NCBI GenBank assembly: GCA_012744435.1
Contig: JAAYCA010000026.1
Span: 1 to 43,132, forward strand
Direction: 5' to 3'
Origin: Bacteroidales bacterium
GTDB lineage: Bacteria; Bacteroidota; Bacteroidia; Bacteroidales; UBA932
Length of the DNA: 43,132 nt
Shown one piece after another: positions 17,762 to 26,228 of the stretch. The translations under genes were made by a program, and so were the position numbers. How positions within the stretch are numbered: position 1 is the stretch's first letter; the number at the start of each line of letters is the position of its first letter. Below the pieces are notes generated by a model. The model ran no database searches, was not told where the DNA came from, and worked only from the letters and a program-made list of their open reading frames with translations.

Positions 17762-19042
17762 TTATCTTCTGAAGAAGGCCATGTAGCAGACGCCCAGGCT
17801 CACGGACGGCTCGGGATTGTAGGCCGCCGGGAGGAAACGGTGGGAGTATTCCGCCTTGATGGCGATTTCGGGGACGGGGCAGTAGTTCAGGCCCACGGCG
17901 ATGCGGTGCTTCCGTGTCCAGTCGGCGCGCACCGAACCTTCGTCCGGGAGGTAGGAGTTGTAGTATTCGTAGCGGCCGAAGGCGAACAGGCGCGCCGTCG
18001 TCCGGGGAGCGAACCAGGGCAGGATGTCGTAGCCCATCTCCACGCCCGCCGCCACGGCGGCCCTGCCTACGTCGGATTTCTTGTAGGGAGCGTTGTTGGC
18101 GGAGCGGTTGCGCTTCATATAGCTGATGGTGTACGCGTCGCCCACGTGGCCGTAGTCGGCGTTGCCCCGGGCGACGAAACGCCGTCCCTTGTATTCGAAA
18201 TCGAAGGCGCCGATGGCCGTGCGGCCCTTGACGCCGTAATAGCGGGAGGTCTCCGCAATGGCTTCGTAAGGGTAGGAATTGTCCATCGCGCGGCCATAGA
18301 AGCCGCTCAGCGACAGGCGGAGGTTCCTGACGGACTCATTGTCGATGCGGGCGGCGAAGCCCAGCTGGTTGGCCACCTTGAACTCGTACGGCGAACCCGC
18401 GCCGTACTTGACGAAATTCTCCGTGTTGAACAGGTAGGCGTCCAGGCCGGCGACCACCAGGGCCTCGTAGCGCCAGGCCCCGGCGCGGCCCCAGAGGGAG
18501 ATCCCGGTGTCGTGCCAGGTGGAAGGCAGGATGGTGTATTCGCCTTCCGGACGGTACACGGTGAAGTAGTTGAGCGGCTCATGGGCATTGTTGAGCCCGC
18601 CGACGGGCACCACGATGTGGCCCATGCGGAGGTTCAGTGCCGGGTGGAAGGATTTCTGGATCCAGAACTGCTCGAGCTCCACTTCTCCGCCCTTCTCGAT
18701 CTCGGTCTCCCATTCGCCGGCTTCTTCGAATTCCTTCTCGACGGCTGCGCCCGTCCCGGTGTGCTCGAACTCAATCTCGGTCTGCATGGTCCAGCCGCGG
18801 CCGAAGTCATAGCCCAGGTAGATCACGGCATGCGGGATGTCCACCCGGCCGTGGCGCTCGCCGGCGTGTGAGGATGCGGAGGAATACCGATATACGTTGT
18901 CGCTGTAGAAATTGGCCGAGAAAGCCGCCTCGCCGTAGCCGCCTATGGTCAGGCGGGGCTCCCGCGGCATCACCTGCGCGTGCGCCGACACGGCGAAGAG
19001 CAGGATGCACAGAAAAGGAAATACACGCTTTTTCATCATCAT
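17762..19042 (-). CDS. Outer-membrane porin-like beta-barrel
   Basis: About 426 aa with a signal peptide (KKRVFPFLCILLFAVSAHAQ). The mature part starts LTIGGYGEAAFSANFY and shows many alternating aromatic/polar strands, ending in an aromatic-rich C-terminus, typical of OprP/O-like or alginate-export-type barrels. The substrate cannot be read from sequence. It is the first gene of the porin-imelysin-DHOR-ResB/CcsA operon, so a metal or small ligand is plausible. Three consecutive ATG codons (19042, 19039, 19036) could start it; a longer frame would overlap the promoter at 19067-19074. Confidence 0.8.
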   Translation of the reverse strand: MMMKKRVFPFLCILLFAVSAHAQVMPREPRLTIGGYGEAAFSANFYSDNVYRYSSASSHAGERHGRVDIPHAVIYLGYDFGRGWTMQTEIEFEHTGTGAAVEKEFEEAGEWETEIEKGGEVELEQFWIQKSFHPALNLRMGHIVVPVGGLNNAHEPLNYFTVYRPEGEYTILPSTWHDTGISLWGRAGAWRYEALVVAGLDAYLFNTENFVKYGAGSPYEFKVANQLGFAARIDNESVRNLRLSLSGFYGRAMDNSYPYEAIAETSRYYGVKGRTAIGAFDFEYKGRRFVARGNADYGHVGDAYTISYMKRNRSANNAPYKKSDVGRAAVAAGVEMGYDILPWFAPRTTARLFAFGRYEYYNSYLPDEGSVRADWTRKHRIAVGLNYCPVPEIAIKAEYSHRFLPAAYNPEPSVSLGVCYMAFFRR

Positions 19043-19066
19043 AAACCGGAACATCTTTCCGTTGCG

Positions 19067-19097
19067 CAAAGTTAGGGTGCTTCCCTCCTGCGCGCAA
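19067..19097 (-). promoter_or_regulatory. Promoter of the porin-imelysin-DHOR-ccs operon
   Basis: On the minus strand a -33 TTG (19097-19095) is followed after 20 nt by TAACTTTG (19074-19067), close to the ideal Bacteroidetes arrangement. The first ATG is 24 nt downstream. The 90 bases from 19075 to 19164 between this element and the lytT stop also hold CCCCATTTGTGGGG, a small hairpin that may mark the lytT mRNA end. Confidence 0.7.
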
Positions 19098-19164
19098 TCG
19101 CGTGTTATGATGATGACCGGCAGCCGCGCCTATCCCCATTTGTGGGGACGCCACCCCCTCCCGG

Positions 19165-19899
19165 CTATCCCAGACTGGTCCTGGACAAATAGTCTTTGAA
19201 TTCCTGACGGTAGAGATCGCCGACGGGAATGTTGGTGCCGTCGTCGAGCACGATGCCCTCCCGGCCGACCTCGGCGATGCGCGAGAGGTTCACGAGGTAG
19301 GAACGGTGCACGCGCATGAAGCGGTCGGCGGGAAGCCGCTCCTGCACCGCCTTGAGGCGGATCAGCACCAAAAGCGGTGCGGGTGCGCCGTCATGCCACA
19401 CCTTCACGTATTCACTCATGCTTTCGACGTAGCGGATTTCGGACAGGCGCACCCGCACGGTCCGGTAGTCCACCTTGAAGAAGACCGCATCCTCTCCGGG
19501 CTGCACGGACAGCGTCCCGCCTTCCGCCTGCTGCCGGGGCTGGCAGCGCTCCCGCAGGCGCTCCGCCGCCGCGAGGAAATCGGCCAGGCTGAACGGTTTG
19601 AGCAGGTAGTCCACGGCGTCCACCCGGAACCCCTCCACGGCATACTCGGAATAGGCCGTGGTGAAGATCACCCGCGGCGCTTCGGGAAGAGACCGGACGA
19701 ACTCCATGCCGGAGATATCGGGCATGTTGATGTCCAGGAACATGGCGTCGACCTCCGCCTCGTCCAGCACACGCCGCGCTTCCATGGCGCTGCGGCAGGC
19801 AGCCACCTGTTCCAGGAAGGGGACTTTGGCGATGTACATTTCCAGTTGCCTGAGCGCCAGGGGCTCGTCGTCGACGGCGATTACGCGGATCTTTTTCAT
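19165..19899 (-). CDS. LytTR family response regulator
   Basis: A 244-aa transcription regulator. The receiver domain (residues 1-120) has the acidic pair DDE (10-12), phospho-acceptor Asp in MFLDINMP (about 56) and Lys in LLKPFS (about 101). The LytTR DNA-binding domain fills about 135-240 (VESMSEYVKVW, RFMRVHRSYLVNL). Its ATG overlaps the kinase stop by 4 nt (ATGA), so the two are co-translated as a pair. It lies between the porin operon and the divergent beta-helix/VTC cluster, so either may be a target; I could not identify LytTR direct repeats with confidence. Confidence 0.94.
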   Translation of the reverse strand: MKKIRVIAVDDEPLALRQLEMYIAKVPFLEQVAACRSAMEARRVLDEAEVDAMFLDINMPDISGMEFVRSLPEAPRVIFTTAYSEYAVEGFRVDAVDYLLKPFSLADFLAAAERLRERCQPRQQAEGGTLSVQPGEDAVFFKVDYRTVRVRLSEIRYVESMSEYVKVWHDGAPAPLLVLIRLKAVQERLPADRFMRVHRSYLVNLSRIAEVGREGIVLDDGTNIPVGDLYRQEFKDYLSRTSLG

Positions 19900-20996
19900 G
19901 CGGCAGCGGGGGTTTCGGGCCGGTCGGGCATGACCAGCAGCAGTTCATAGGCGTCGGACGCCTGGTCGATGTGCAGGGTGTAGCGGTCGCCGTAGAGCAG
20001 CTCCAGCCGGCGACGGATGTTTTCATGGCCGAGGCCGGATGCTTCATCCTGCGGAATCGATGCCTTGAGGCTGTTGGCGCAGCGGAAGATGATCTTGCCG
20101 GTCTCGACGGCCAGCGAGATCCGCACGAACGATTCGGATTCATAGCTTACGCCGTGCTTGAAGGCGTTCTCCGCGAAAGAGGCAAAGACCAGCGGCGGCA
20201 CCTGTGCCCCGCCGTCGCTCTCCGGCAGGTCAAGCCGGACCTCTACGCCTTCGGGGTAGCGGATGCGCATCAGGGCCACATAGTGCCGGAGGAATTCCAT
20301 CTCCTGCGCAAGCGGGATGGTCGGCGTGCCGGCGTCGTATAGGATGTGGCGCATCAGCTTGGACAGCACCACGATGCTCTCCTTCGCCTTCTCCGGGTCG
20401 ATGTCCACGAGCGCGTGGATGTTGTTGAGGGTGTTCATGAAGAAGTGCGGGTTGATCTGGTAGCGCAGCGTATCGAGCCGCCGCTGGAGGTTTTCCTTTT
20501 CCAATTCGCGCACCCGCGCGGCATCGCGCACGGCTTGGAACTGATATTTGATACCCAGGTTGGCGGCGATCAGCATCAGGCCCAGGAGCACCTTGAGCAT
20601 TTCGGGGTTCATCGGCATCGGGCCGCCGCGCATCCCCGGAGGCGGAGTGCCGCCTTCCGGTGGCTCCGGAGGCCGAATCGAAGGGTCGGGCCCGATATGC
20701 GTCGTCACCATATATACGGCGAACAGGACGAGGAGAACGACGACCGCACCGGCATACGCCCAGGGCTTGCCCCGGCGGAGCAGCAGCGGCGCCACGAGGT
20801 AGTTGTGCAGCAGGAACAGCGCCAAAAACGGCAGCATCCGCACCCACAAATGCAGGATGTCGGCAAAGACGGGATCGACGCCCGGACGCGAGAAGCCCTG
20901 CAGCAGCTGCAGCAATGCGCCCATCACGAACACGCCCAGCCAGATCAGCAGATAGAGCCGGTTCTCGTTCTTTTCTTCTGTGGAAATTCGGTTCAT
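19896..20996 (-). CDS. LytS-type sensor histidine kinase
   Basis: A 366-aa membrane kinase. Four predicted membrane helices lie at about 14-33, 53-72, 79-97 and 132-148. The His_kinase motif is RYQINPHFFMNTLNNI with phospho-acceptor His184, and the ATPase domain has FAENAFKHGV and GLGHENIRRRL. The loop between helices 3 and 4 (about 103-130) is rich in Pro and Gly (PPEGGTPPPGMRGGPMP), probably exposed and a candidate sensor segment. Start at 20996 is chosen because a -7 element ends 5 nt upstream and the longer frame encodes no sensible N-terminus. It is divergent from the beta-helix cluster at 21128. Confidence 0.92.
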   Translation of the reverse strand: MNRISTEEKNENRLYLLIWLGVFVMGALLQLLQGFSRPGVDPVFADILHLWVRMLPFLALFLLHNYLVAPLLLRRGKPWAYAGAVVVLLVLFAVYMVTTHIGPDPSIRPPEPPEGGTPPPGMRGGPMPMNPEMLKVLLGLMLIAANLGIKYQFQAVRDAARVRELEKENLQRRLDTLRYQINPHFFMNTLNNIHALVDIDPEKAKESIVVLSKLMRHILYDAGTPTIPLAQEMEFLRHYVALMRIRYPEGVEVRLDLPESDGGAQVPPLVFASFAENAFKHGVSYESESFVRISLAVETGKIIFRCANSLKASIPQDEASGLGHENIRRRLELLYGDRYTLHIDQASDAYELLLVMPDRPETPAAA

Positions 20997-21001
20997 TTCC
21001 A

Positions 21002-21009
21002 CAAAAATA
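21002..21009 (-). promoter_or_regulatory. -7 promoter element of the kinase/regulator pair
   Basis: The minus strand reads TATTTTTG, 5 nt before the kinase ATG, so the transcript is probably leaderless. A TTTG at 21025-21022 is too close (12 nt) to be a standard -33. Confidence 0.6.
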
Positions 21010-21095
21010 AACAATAAAGAGCAAAGGCGGAGCCGCTTCGCTGAGAAAAACCATCCGTTCGCTGAATCCGCTCCGGCACGGCAGAAGTTTTGAAT

Positions 21096-21103
21096 TACGT
21101 TTC
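21096..21103 (+). promoter_or_regulatory. Possible -7 element of the beta-helix/VTC cluster
   Basis: TACGTTTC is one base off TAnnTTTG, 24 nt before the ATG at 21128. No convincing -33 is present, which would fit a promoter needing an activator such as the adjacent LytTR regulator (inference). Confidence 0.3.
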
Positions 21104-21127
21104 GCCGTGTAAATAAAACCAAGAGAT

Positions 21128-22858
21128 ATGAAAAGGAATGTTTTTTTGATTCTGCCGGTCGCGCTTGTGTTCAACAGCTGCTTCTCCGGAGCGCTCGACT
21201 TCGGCCTGACCGGCAGCGGAGACACATCCGGATCCACCTATGTCAGCGAATACAGTCAGGACGACGAAGGGGACGACATCGCGTTGACCACCTTCGCCCG
21301 CACCATCACCATCACCTTCTCCACCACGGGGGCGGCCACCGTCTCGGGTGACGAGCACGGGATCGTCTCCGTCAGCGGCAACGACGTGACCGTGGACAAC
21401 AGCGCCTACGACGAAGCGGTCCGCTACGAACTCAGCGGCACCGCCACGGACGGTTTCTTCAAGCTGTACAGCGCCAACAAGCAGGCCATCGTGCTGAACG
21501 GCCTCCACCTTACCAACAAGAACGGCGCCGCCATCAACAACCAGAGCAAGAAACGCACGTTCGTGGTACTGCAGGGCAGCAACACGCTCGCCGACGGCGC
21601 CAGTTACACCGGCACGCCGGACGAAGAGGACGAGAAGGCCGCCTGCTTCAGCGAGGGCCAGCTTGTCTTCAGCGGGGACGGCTCCCTCACGGTGAACGCC
21701 ACCGGCAAGGCCGGCATCACGTCCGACGACTACGTGCGCTTCCTCGGCACGCAGAAGGTGTCGGTCAGCTCCACCGCCGGCCACGGCGTGCGCGGCAAGG
21801 ACGCGGTCGTGATCACGTCCGGCACGCTCGGCATCACCGTCAGCGCGGCCGGCAAGAAAGGCATCAGCACCGACGGCGACGTGATCATCGACGGAGCCAC
21901 GACCACCATCACCGTGTCCGGCGGCGTGGACAGCTCCGACAGCAGCGACCTGTCCGGTTCGGCCGGCATCAAGGCGGACGGCGTGTTCACGATCAACGAC
22001 GGCCTCCTGACCATCACCAACTCCGGCCAGGGCGGTAAGGGCATCAGCAGTGACCAGCAGGGCTATTTCAACGGCGGCACCGTCCAGGTGACCGTCACGG
22101 GCGCCAACTACGGCTCTTCCGGAAACGGAGGCTTCGGCGGCCCCGGCGGTTTCGGTGGTTTCGGCGGCAGCAGTTCCTCCTCGGACAACTCCGTCGCGGC
22201 CAAGGCCATCAAGTTCGACGGCGACCTCCTCTTCGCGGACAGCACCGTCAACGCCGTGGCGAAGAACCACGAAGCCATCGAGAGCAAGGGCACCGTCGAC
22301 ATCACGGCCGGACGCGTCTATGCCCAGTCTTCCGACGACGCCATCAACGCGGCCAGCCACCTGACCATTTCCGGCGGCCTGGTCTGCGCCTATTCGACCG
22401 GCAACGACGGTCTGGACGCCAACGGCGACATGTACATCAAAGGCGGCGTCATCTATGCCATCGGCGCCGGCGGCGCGGAAGTGGCGCTCGACGCCAACAC
22501 GGAAGGCGGCCACAAACTCTACGTCAGCGGCGGGACGCTCTTCGCCATCGGCGGCCTGGAAAATGGCGCCCAGCTCTCGCAGAACTGCTATTCCGCTTCC
22601 TCCTGGAGCAAAAATACCTGGTACGCACTCAGCGTCGGTGACGACACCTGGGCCCTCAAGACGCCCGCTTCCGGCGGCAACGGCCTGGTAGTCTCCGGTG
22701 CCGGCAAACCGACGCTCAAGTCCGGCGTGAGCGTGTCCGGCGGGACGACCGTCTTCGCGGGCATGGGAGCGATCGATGCGACTTGTTCCGGCGGCTCCGG
22801 CGTCAGCCTGTCCAGCTATTCCGGCGGTAACGCCGGCGGCATGCCGGGTTTCTGGTAG
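21128..22858 (+). CDS. Cthe_2159-type carbohydrate-binding beta-helix lipoprotein
   Basis: A 576-aa exported protein with a lipoprotein-like signal (VFNSC, Cys18). From about residue 60 it matches the pattern of the Cthe_2159 carbohydrate-binding family: SGTATDGFFKLYSANKQAI, LNGLHLTNKNGAAINNQS, then repeated parallel beta-helix turns such as GKAGITSDDYVRF, HGVRGKDAVVI and KKGISTDGDVII. A Gly/Ser-rich loop (GGFGGPGGFGGFGG) interrupts the helix near residues 334-350, and the C-terminus is GGNAGGMPGFW. The C. thermocellum founder binds calcium and acidic polysaccharide. A second, longer paralogue follows 100 bases later. Ligand here is unknown; a polyanion would fit the family and the VTC gene downstream. 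Confidence 0.85.
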   Translation: MKRNVFLILPVALVFNSCFSGALDFGLTGSGDTSGSTYVSEYSQDDEGDDIALTTFARTITITFSTTGAATVSGDEHGIVSVSGNDVTVDNSAYDEAVRYELSGTATDGFFKLYSANKQAIVLNGLHLTNKNGAAINNQSKKRTFVVLQGSNTLADGASYTGTPDEEDEKAACFSEGQLVFSGDGSLTVNATGKAGITSDDYVRFLGTQKVSVSSTAGHGVRGKDAVVITSGTLGITVSAAGKKGISTDGDVIIDGATTTITVSGGVDSSDSSDLSGSAGIKADGVFTINDGLLTITNSGQGGKGISSDQQGYFNGGTVQVTVTGANYGSSGNGGFGGPGGFGGFGGSSSSSDNSVAAKAIKFDGDLLFADSTVNAVAKNHEAIESKGTVDITAGRVYAQSSDDAINAASHLTISGGLVCAYSTGNDGLDANGDMYIKGGVIYAIGAGGAEVALDANTEGGHKLYVSGGTLFAIGGLENGAQLSQNCYSASSWSKNTWYALSVGDDTWALKTPASGGNGLVVSGAGKPTLKSGVSVSGGTTVFAGMGAIDATCSGGSGVSLSSYSGGNAGGMPGFW

Positions 22859-22958
22859 CAAGAAGCGTTCGCTGACGAACACGGCCCGTTTGCTGAAAAA
22901 GCGCATCATATATCATTTAATGTTGAGATATTGCCCGAAAATTGACACCACCGTTATT

Positions 22959-25790
22959 ATGAAACGATTCTTTCTTTGGATCCTCCTGGCACTCCCCCTG
23001 CTTGCAGGCGGGTGTGTCGGAGACCTGATCACCCTCGTAGAAACCGAGGAAGAGACCGCCCTGGAAGACCCGGGTCTGTCCTGGAGTTCCTCCTCTTTTG
23101 AAGCTTCCCTGGGCGGAAGCAATACTTTCCCGACCCTGTCCAACGACGCCGGCGTGAGCGTCAGCTACGCCTCCTCCGACGAGGAGGTGGCGACCGTCGC
23201 CGGGGACGGCACCGTCACGCTGGTCGCGACGGGCACCACGACCATCACGGCCGAGTCCGCCGCCACCGGCACCTACGAGGCGAGCAGCGCCAGCTACACG
23301 CTGACCGTCAGCAAGAGTACGGACGGCATCTCCTGGTCCACCAACAGCAGTACGGTGACCCTGGGCGCGAGCGACAACGAATTCCCGACCCTCAACAACC
23401 CGGGCGGACAGACAATCGCGTACAGCTCCAGCAACGCCGCCGTCGCGACCATCGACAGCAACGGCGCCGTGACCCTGCTCACGGCGGGCGCGACGACCAT
23501 CACGGCCGTGTCAACGGAAAACGAAAACTACGCCTCTGCCACCGCTTCCTACAGCCTTACGGTGCAGGAGGAGGGCAGCAACCTGTCCAGCGCCGACCTT
23601 TCCTGGCCGGCTACGGAATACAGCGCCACGATGGGCAGTGACTTCACTTCTCCCACGCTGACCAATCCGCACGGTCTCAGCGTCACGTACAGCTCCTCCG
23701 AAACCTCCGTGGCAACGGTCGACGAAAGCGGCAACGTAACCCTTACGGGCGCAGGAACGACGGCCATCACGGCCAGCTATGCGGGAGATGATACTTATGC
23801 CGCCAGCTCCGTATCCTACACCTTGAAGGTCAACAAGGGCTCGGTCACGCTCGCCTGGAGCGAGACCAGCTGTACGGTCAACCTCACGGACGCCTCCGCA
23901 AGCTACCCGACCCTGACGGCCAGTCCCGACGGGCTCACGCTTACCTACGCCTCGTCCAACACGGCCGTCGCTACGGTGAGCGCCTCCGGCTCCGTCTCGG
24001 CGCTCGCCAAGGGCACGGCCACGATCTCGGTCAGCTTCGACGGCAATGATTATTATTCGGCCGCCTCGGCCTCCTACTCGCTGAGCGTCGTAGACGGCAG
24101 CGACGACGGCGCCGTGTCCACGGTCTTCGAGAGCGCCGGCGACAGCTCGTCCGACGACGACATCTCCAACACCTCCTTCACGCGCCTGGTCACGGTGAGC
24201 TATGCCTCCGGCGGCGCGACGGTGTCCGGCTACAGCGCCGTCTCCGACGTCTTCGACGTGAGCGTGAGCGGCAACCAGGTGACGATTACCTACTCCGGCG
24301 AGGAGAATGTGGTCTACAAGCTTACGGGCACGGCTTCCGACGGCTTCTTCAAGCTCTACAGCTCCAAGAAGCAGGCCCTCTGGCTGAGCGGACTGTCCCT
24401 CACCAGCACGGACGGCGCCGCGATCAACAACCAGAGCGGCAAGCGGACCTTTGTCTATGTGGACGGGACCAACACGCTCGCCGACGGATCTTCCGCGGGC
24501 TATTCGACCTCGGGCGACGAGGATATGAAGGGCGTCTTCTTCTCCGAAGGCCAGCTCATCTTCAGCGGCAGCGGTTCGCTGGCCGTGACGGCCAGCAACA
24601 AAGAGAGCAAGTCCGGCATCGTCTCCGACGACTATGTACGCATCATGGACGCCCCGTCCATCACCGTCACCGCCGGCAGCAACGCCGGACACGGCATCCG
24701 GGGCAAAGAATACGTCCAGCTCTCCGACGGCACGCTCAAGGTCACGACGGCGGCCGCGATGAAGAAGGGGATCGGCTCCGACGGCTACGTGCTCGTCGAG
24801 GGCGGCAGCAGCACCATCACCGTGACCGGCGGGGTCGGCTATGACAGCGACGACGCCGAATACAAGGGCTCCGCCGGCATCAAGGCCGACAACTACTTCG
24901 CCATGACCGGCGGCACCGTCAGCATCACCAACAGCGGCAGCGGCGGCAAGGGCGTCAGCGCGGGGAGCTATGACTATTATTCCGAAAACGGATCGCTTTC
25001 GGACAGCTATATCAGCGGCGGCACGCTGACCGTCAAGACCACGGGCAGCGAGTCCAACGACGTCTCCTCCAAGGCCGTCAAGATCGGCTTCAAGCAGCAG
25101 TCCGGCAGCAGCTACATTTATGCCGGCAACATGAAAATCAGCGGCGGCGCCCTCACCGTGAACTGCTCCAAGAGCGAAGGATTCGAGGTCAAGGGGGACC
25201 TGACCGTCTCCGGCGGCGAGACCTACGTCTATTCGACCGGCGACGACGCCATCAACTGCCAGGGCACGATCACCGTCACAGGCGGCTATGTCTATGGCTA
25301 TTCGACGGCCAACGACGGCATCGACTCCAACGGAGACACGAAGCTCTCCGGCGGCTACGTCTTCGCCATCACGACCAAGGGCAGCCCGGAGGTGGCCTTC
25401 GACACCAATACGGAAGGCGGCTACAAGCTGTACATCAACAGCGGTGCCACCCTGGTGGCCTACGGCGGCCTGGAAAGCGGCTACTCCGCCTCTCAGACGG
25501 TCTATAGCATGAGCTGCACGGCGAACGCCTGGAACGCCCTCCACAACGGCTCTTCCTACATCGCCGCGTTCAAGGCCCCTTCCGGCATCTCCAGCGTTGC
25601 GGTGTCCGCACCGTCCCTGAGCAAGGGCTATACGGGCGTGACCGTGAGCGATTCGCTCTGCAACGGGACCTGGGCCTCGGGCGACATCTCCGGCGGCAGC
25701 TCCGTTTCGCTGAGCTCCTATAGCGGCGGCGGCGGACAAGGCGGACAGGCCGGCCCCGGCAACGGGGGCGGCGGACCCGGAGGACATTGA
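22959..25790 (+). CDS. Cthe_2159-type beta-helix lipoprotein with four Ig-like (BIG2) repeats
   Basis: A 943-aa lipoprotein (PLLAGGC, Cys19). Residues about 40-375 hold four bacterial Ig-like repeats, each with the pattern LSW..., YSSSNxAVATxxxxGxVT and TTITA. The rest (about 385-900) is the same carbohydrate-binding beta-helix as the gene before it: SGLSLTSTDGAAINNQS, KSGIVSDDYVRI, HGIRGKEYVQL, KKGIGSDGYVLV and STGDDAINCQG. The tail is Gly-rich (GGGGQGGQAGP). The Ig-like array probably acts as a stalk holding the binding domain away from the outer membrane. Start 22959 is chosen for the lipoprotein signal; an in-frame ATG at 22776 lies inside the previous gene. High similarity to the neighbour indicates tandem duplication plus domain gain. 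Confidence 0.87.
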   Translation: MKRFFLWILLALPLLAGGCVGDLITLVETEEETALEDPGLSWSSSSFEASLGGSNTFPTLSNDAGVSVSYASSDEEVATVAGDGTVTLVATGTTTITAESAATGTYEASSASYTLTVSKSTDGISWSTNSSTVTLGASDNEFPTLNNPGGQTIAYSSSNAAVATIDSNGAVTLLTAGATTITAVSTENENYASATASYSLTVQEEGSNLSSADLSWPATEYSATMGSDFTSPTLTNPHGLSVTYSSSETSVATVDESGNVTLTGAGTTAITASYAGDDTYAASSVSYTLKVNKGSVTLAWSETSCTVNLTDASASYPTLTASPDGLTLTYASSNTAVATVSASGSVSALAKGTATISVSFDGNDYYSAASASYSLSVVDGSDDGAVSTVFESAGDSSSDDDISNTSFTRLVTVSYASGGATVSGYSAVSDVFDVSVSGNQVTITYSGEENVVYKLTGTASDGFFKLYSSKKQALWLSGLSLTSTDGAAINNQSGKRTFVYVDGTNTLADGSSAGYSTSGDEDMKGVFFSEGQLIFSGSGSLAVTASNKESKSGIVSDDYVRIMDAPSITVTAGSNAGHGIRGKEYVQLSDGTLKVTTAAAMKKGIGSDGYVLVEGGSSTITVTGGVGYDSDDAEYKGSAGIKADNYFAMTGGTVSITNSGSGGKGVSAGSYDYYSENGSLSDSYISGGTLTVKTTGSESNDVSSKAVKIGFKQQSGSSYIYAGNMKISGGALTVNCSKSEGFEVKGDLTVSGGETYVYSTGDDAINCQGTITVTGGYVYGYSTANDGIDSNGDTKLSGGYVFAITTKGSPEVAFDTNTEGGYKLYINSGATLVAYGGLESGYSASQTVYSMSCTANAWNALHNGSSYIAAFKAPSGISSVAVSAPSLSKGYTGVTVSDSLCNGTWASGDISGGSSVSLSSYSGGGGQGGQAGPGNGGGGPGGH

Positions 25791-25817
25791 TCACAGAGCA
25801 TAAAATAAAGACATATC

Positions 25818-26228
25818 ATGAAAAAGATCGTATGTATTGCGTTGGCCGTCCTGCTGGCCGGCACCGCGACCTGGGCCCAGGAGACGGGCAAGAAAATCAA
25901 CAAGACGAATCTGGTCATCAAGGAATGGAACACCGACGCGAATTCCAAGGCCCGGACCCTGGACCACGTGACCACCTACAACGCCAACGGCAAAAAGATC
26001 GAAGAGATCGAATATAATTCCGAAGGACAGAAATGGCGCAAGCGCTACGAGTACGATGCGTCCGGGAAGGTCAGCGTGGAGTCCGTCTATGACGAACGCA
26101 ACCGGCTGGACAACTACAAGAAGTTCGAATACAACGAGTTCGGGCGCAAGAAAATCCAGTATACCTACACCGCCAAAGGGAAACTCAAAACCGTCAAGGT
26201 GTATGAATACATCGCAGAAGACGCTTGA
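25818..26228 (+). CDS. Small secreted protein with YD-like repeats
   Basis: A 136-aa protein with a clear signal peptide ending near AWAQ (about 21). The mature part is made of short repeats of the type TYNANGKKIEEIEYN, YEYDASGKVSVESVYD and FEYNEFGRKKIQYTY, resembling the RHS/YD or MORN-like strand repeats seen in Bacteroidetes secreted proteins. I do not recognise a named family with certainty. Its 3' end overlaps the VTC-domain gene by 26 bases, so it belongs to the same operon. A structural or binding role in the envelope is inference; no catalytic motif is seen. Confidence 0.75.
   Translation: MKKIVCIALAVLLAGTATWAQETGKKINKTNLVIKEWNTDANSKARTLDHVTTYNANGKKIEEIEYNSEGQKWRKRYEYDASGKVSVESVYDERNRLDNYKKFEYNEFGRKKIQYTYTAKGKLKTVKVYEYIAEDA

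Noticed and set aside
22776..22958. Longer start for the second beta-helix lipoprotein
   Set aside because: It overlaps the previous gene and hides the lipoprotein signal that starts at 22959.
23080..24100. Internal repeats in the second beta-helix gene as possible phase-variation repeats
   Set aside because: They are diverged Ig-like domain repeats at protein level, not short identical DNA tandems, so slippage is unlikely.
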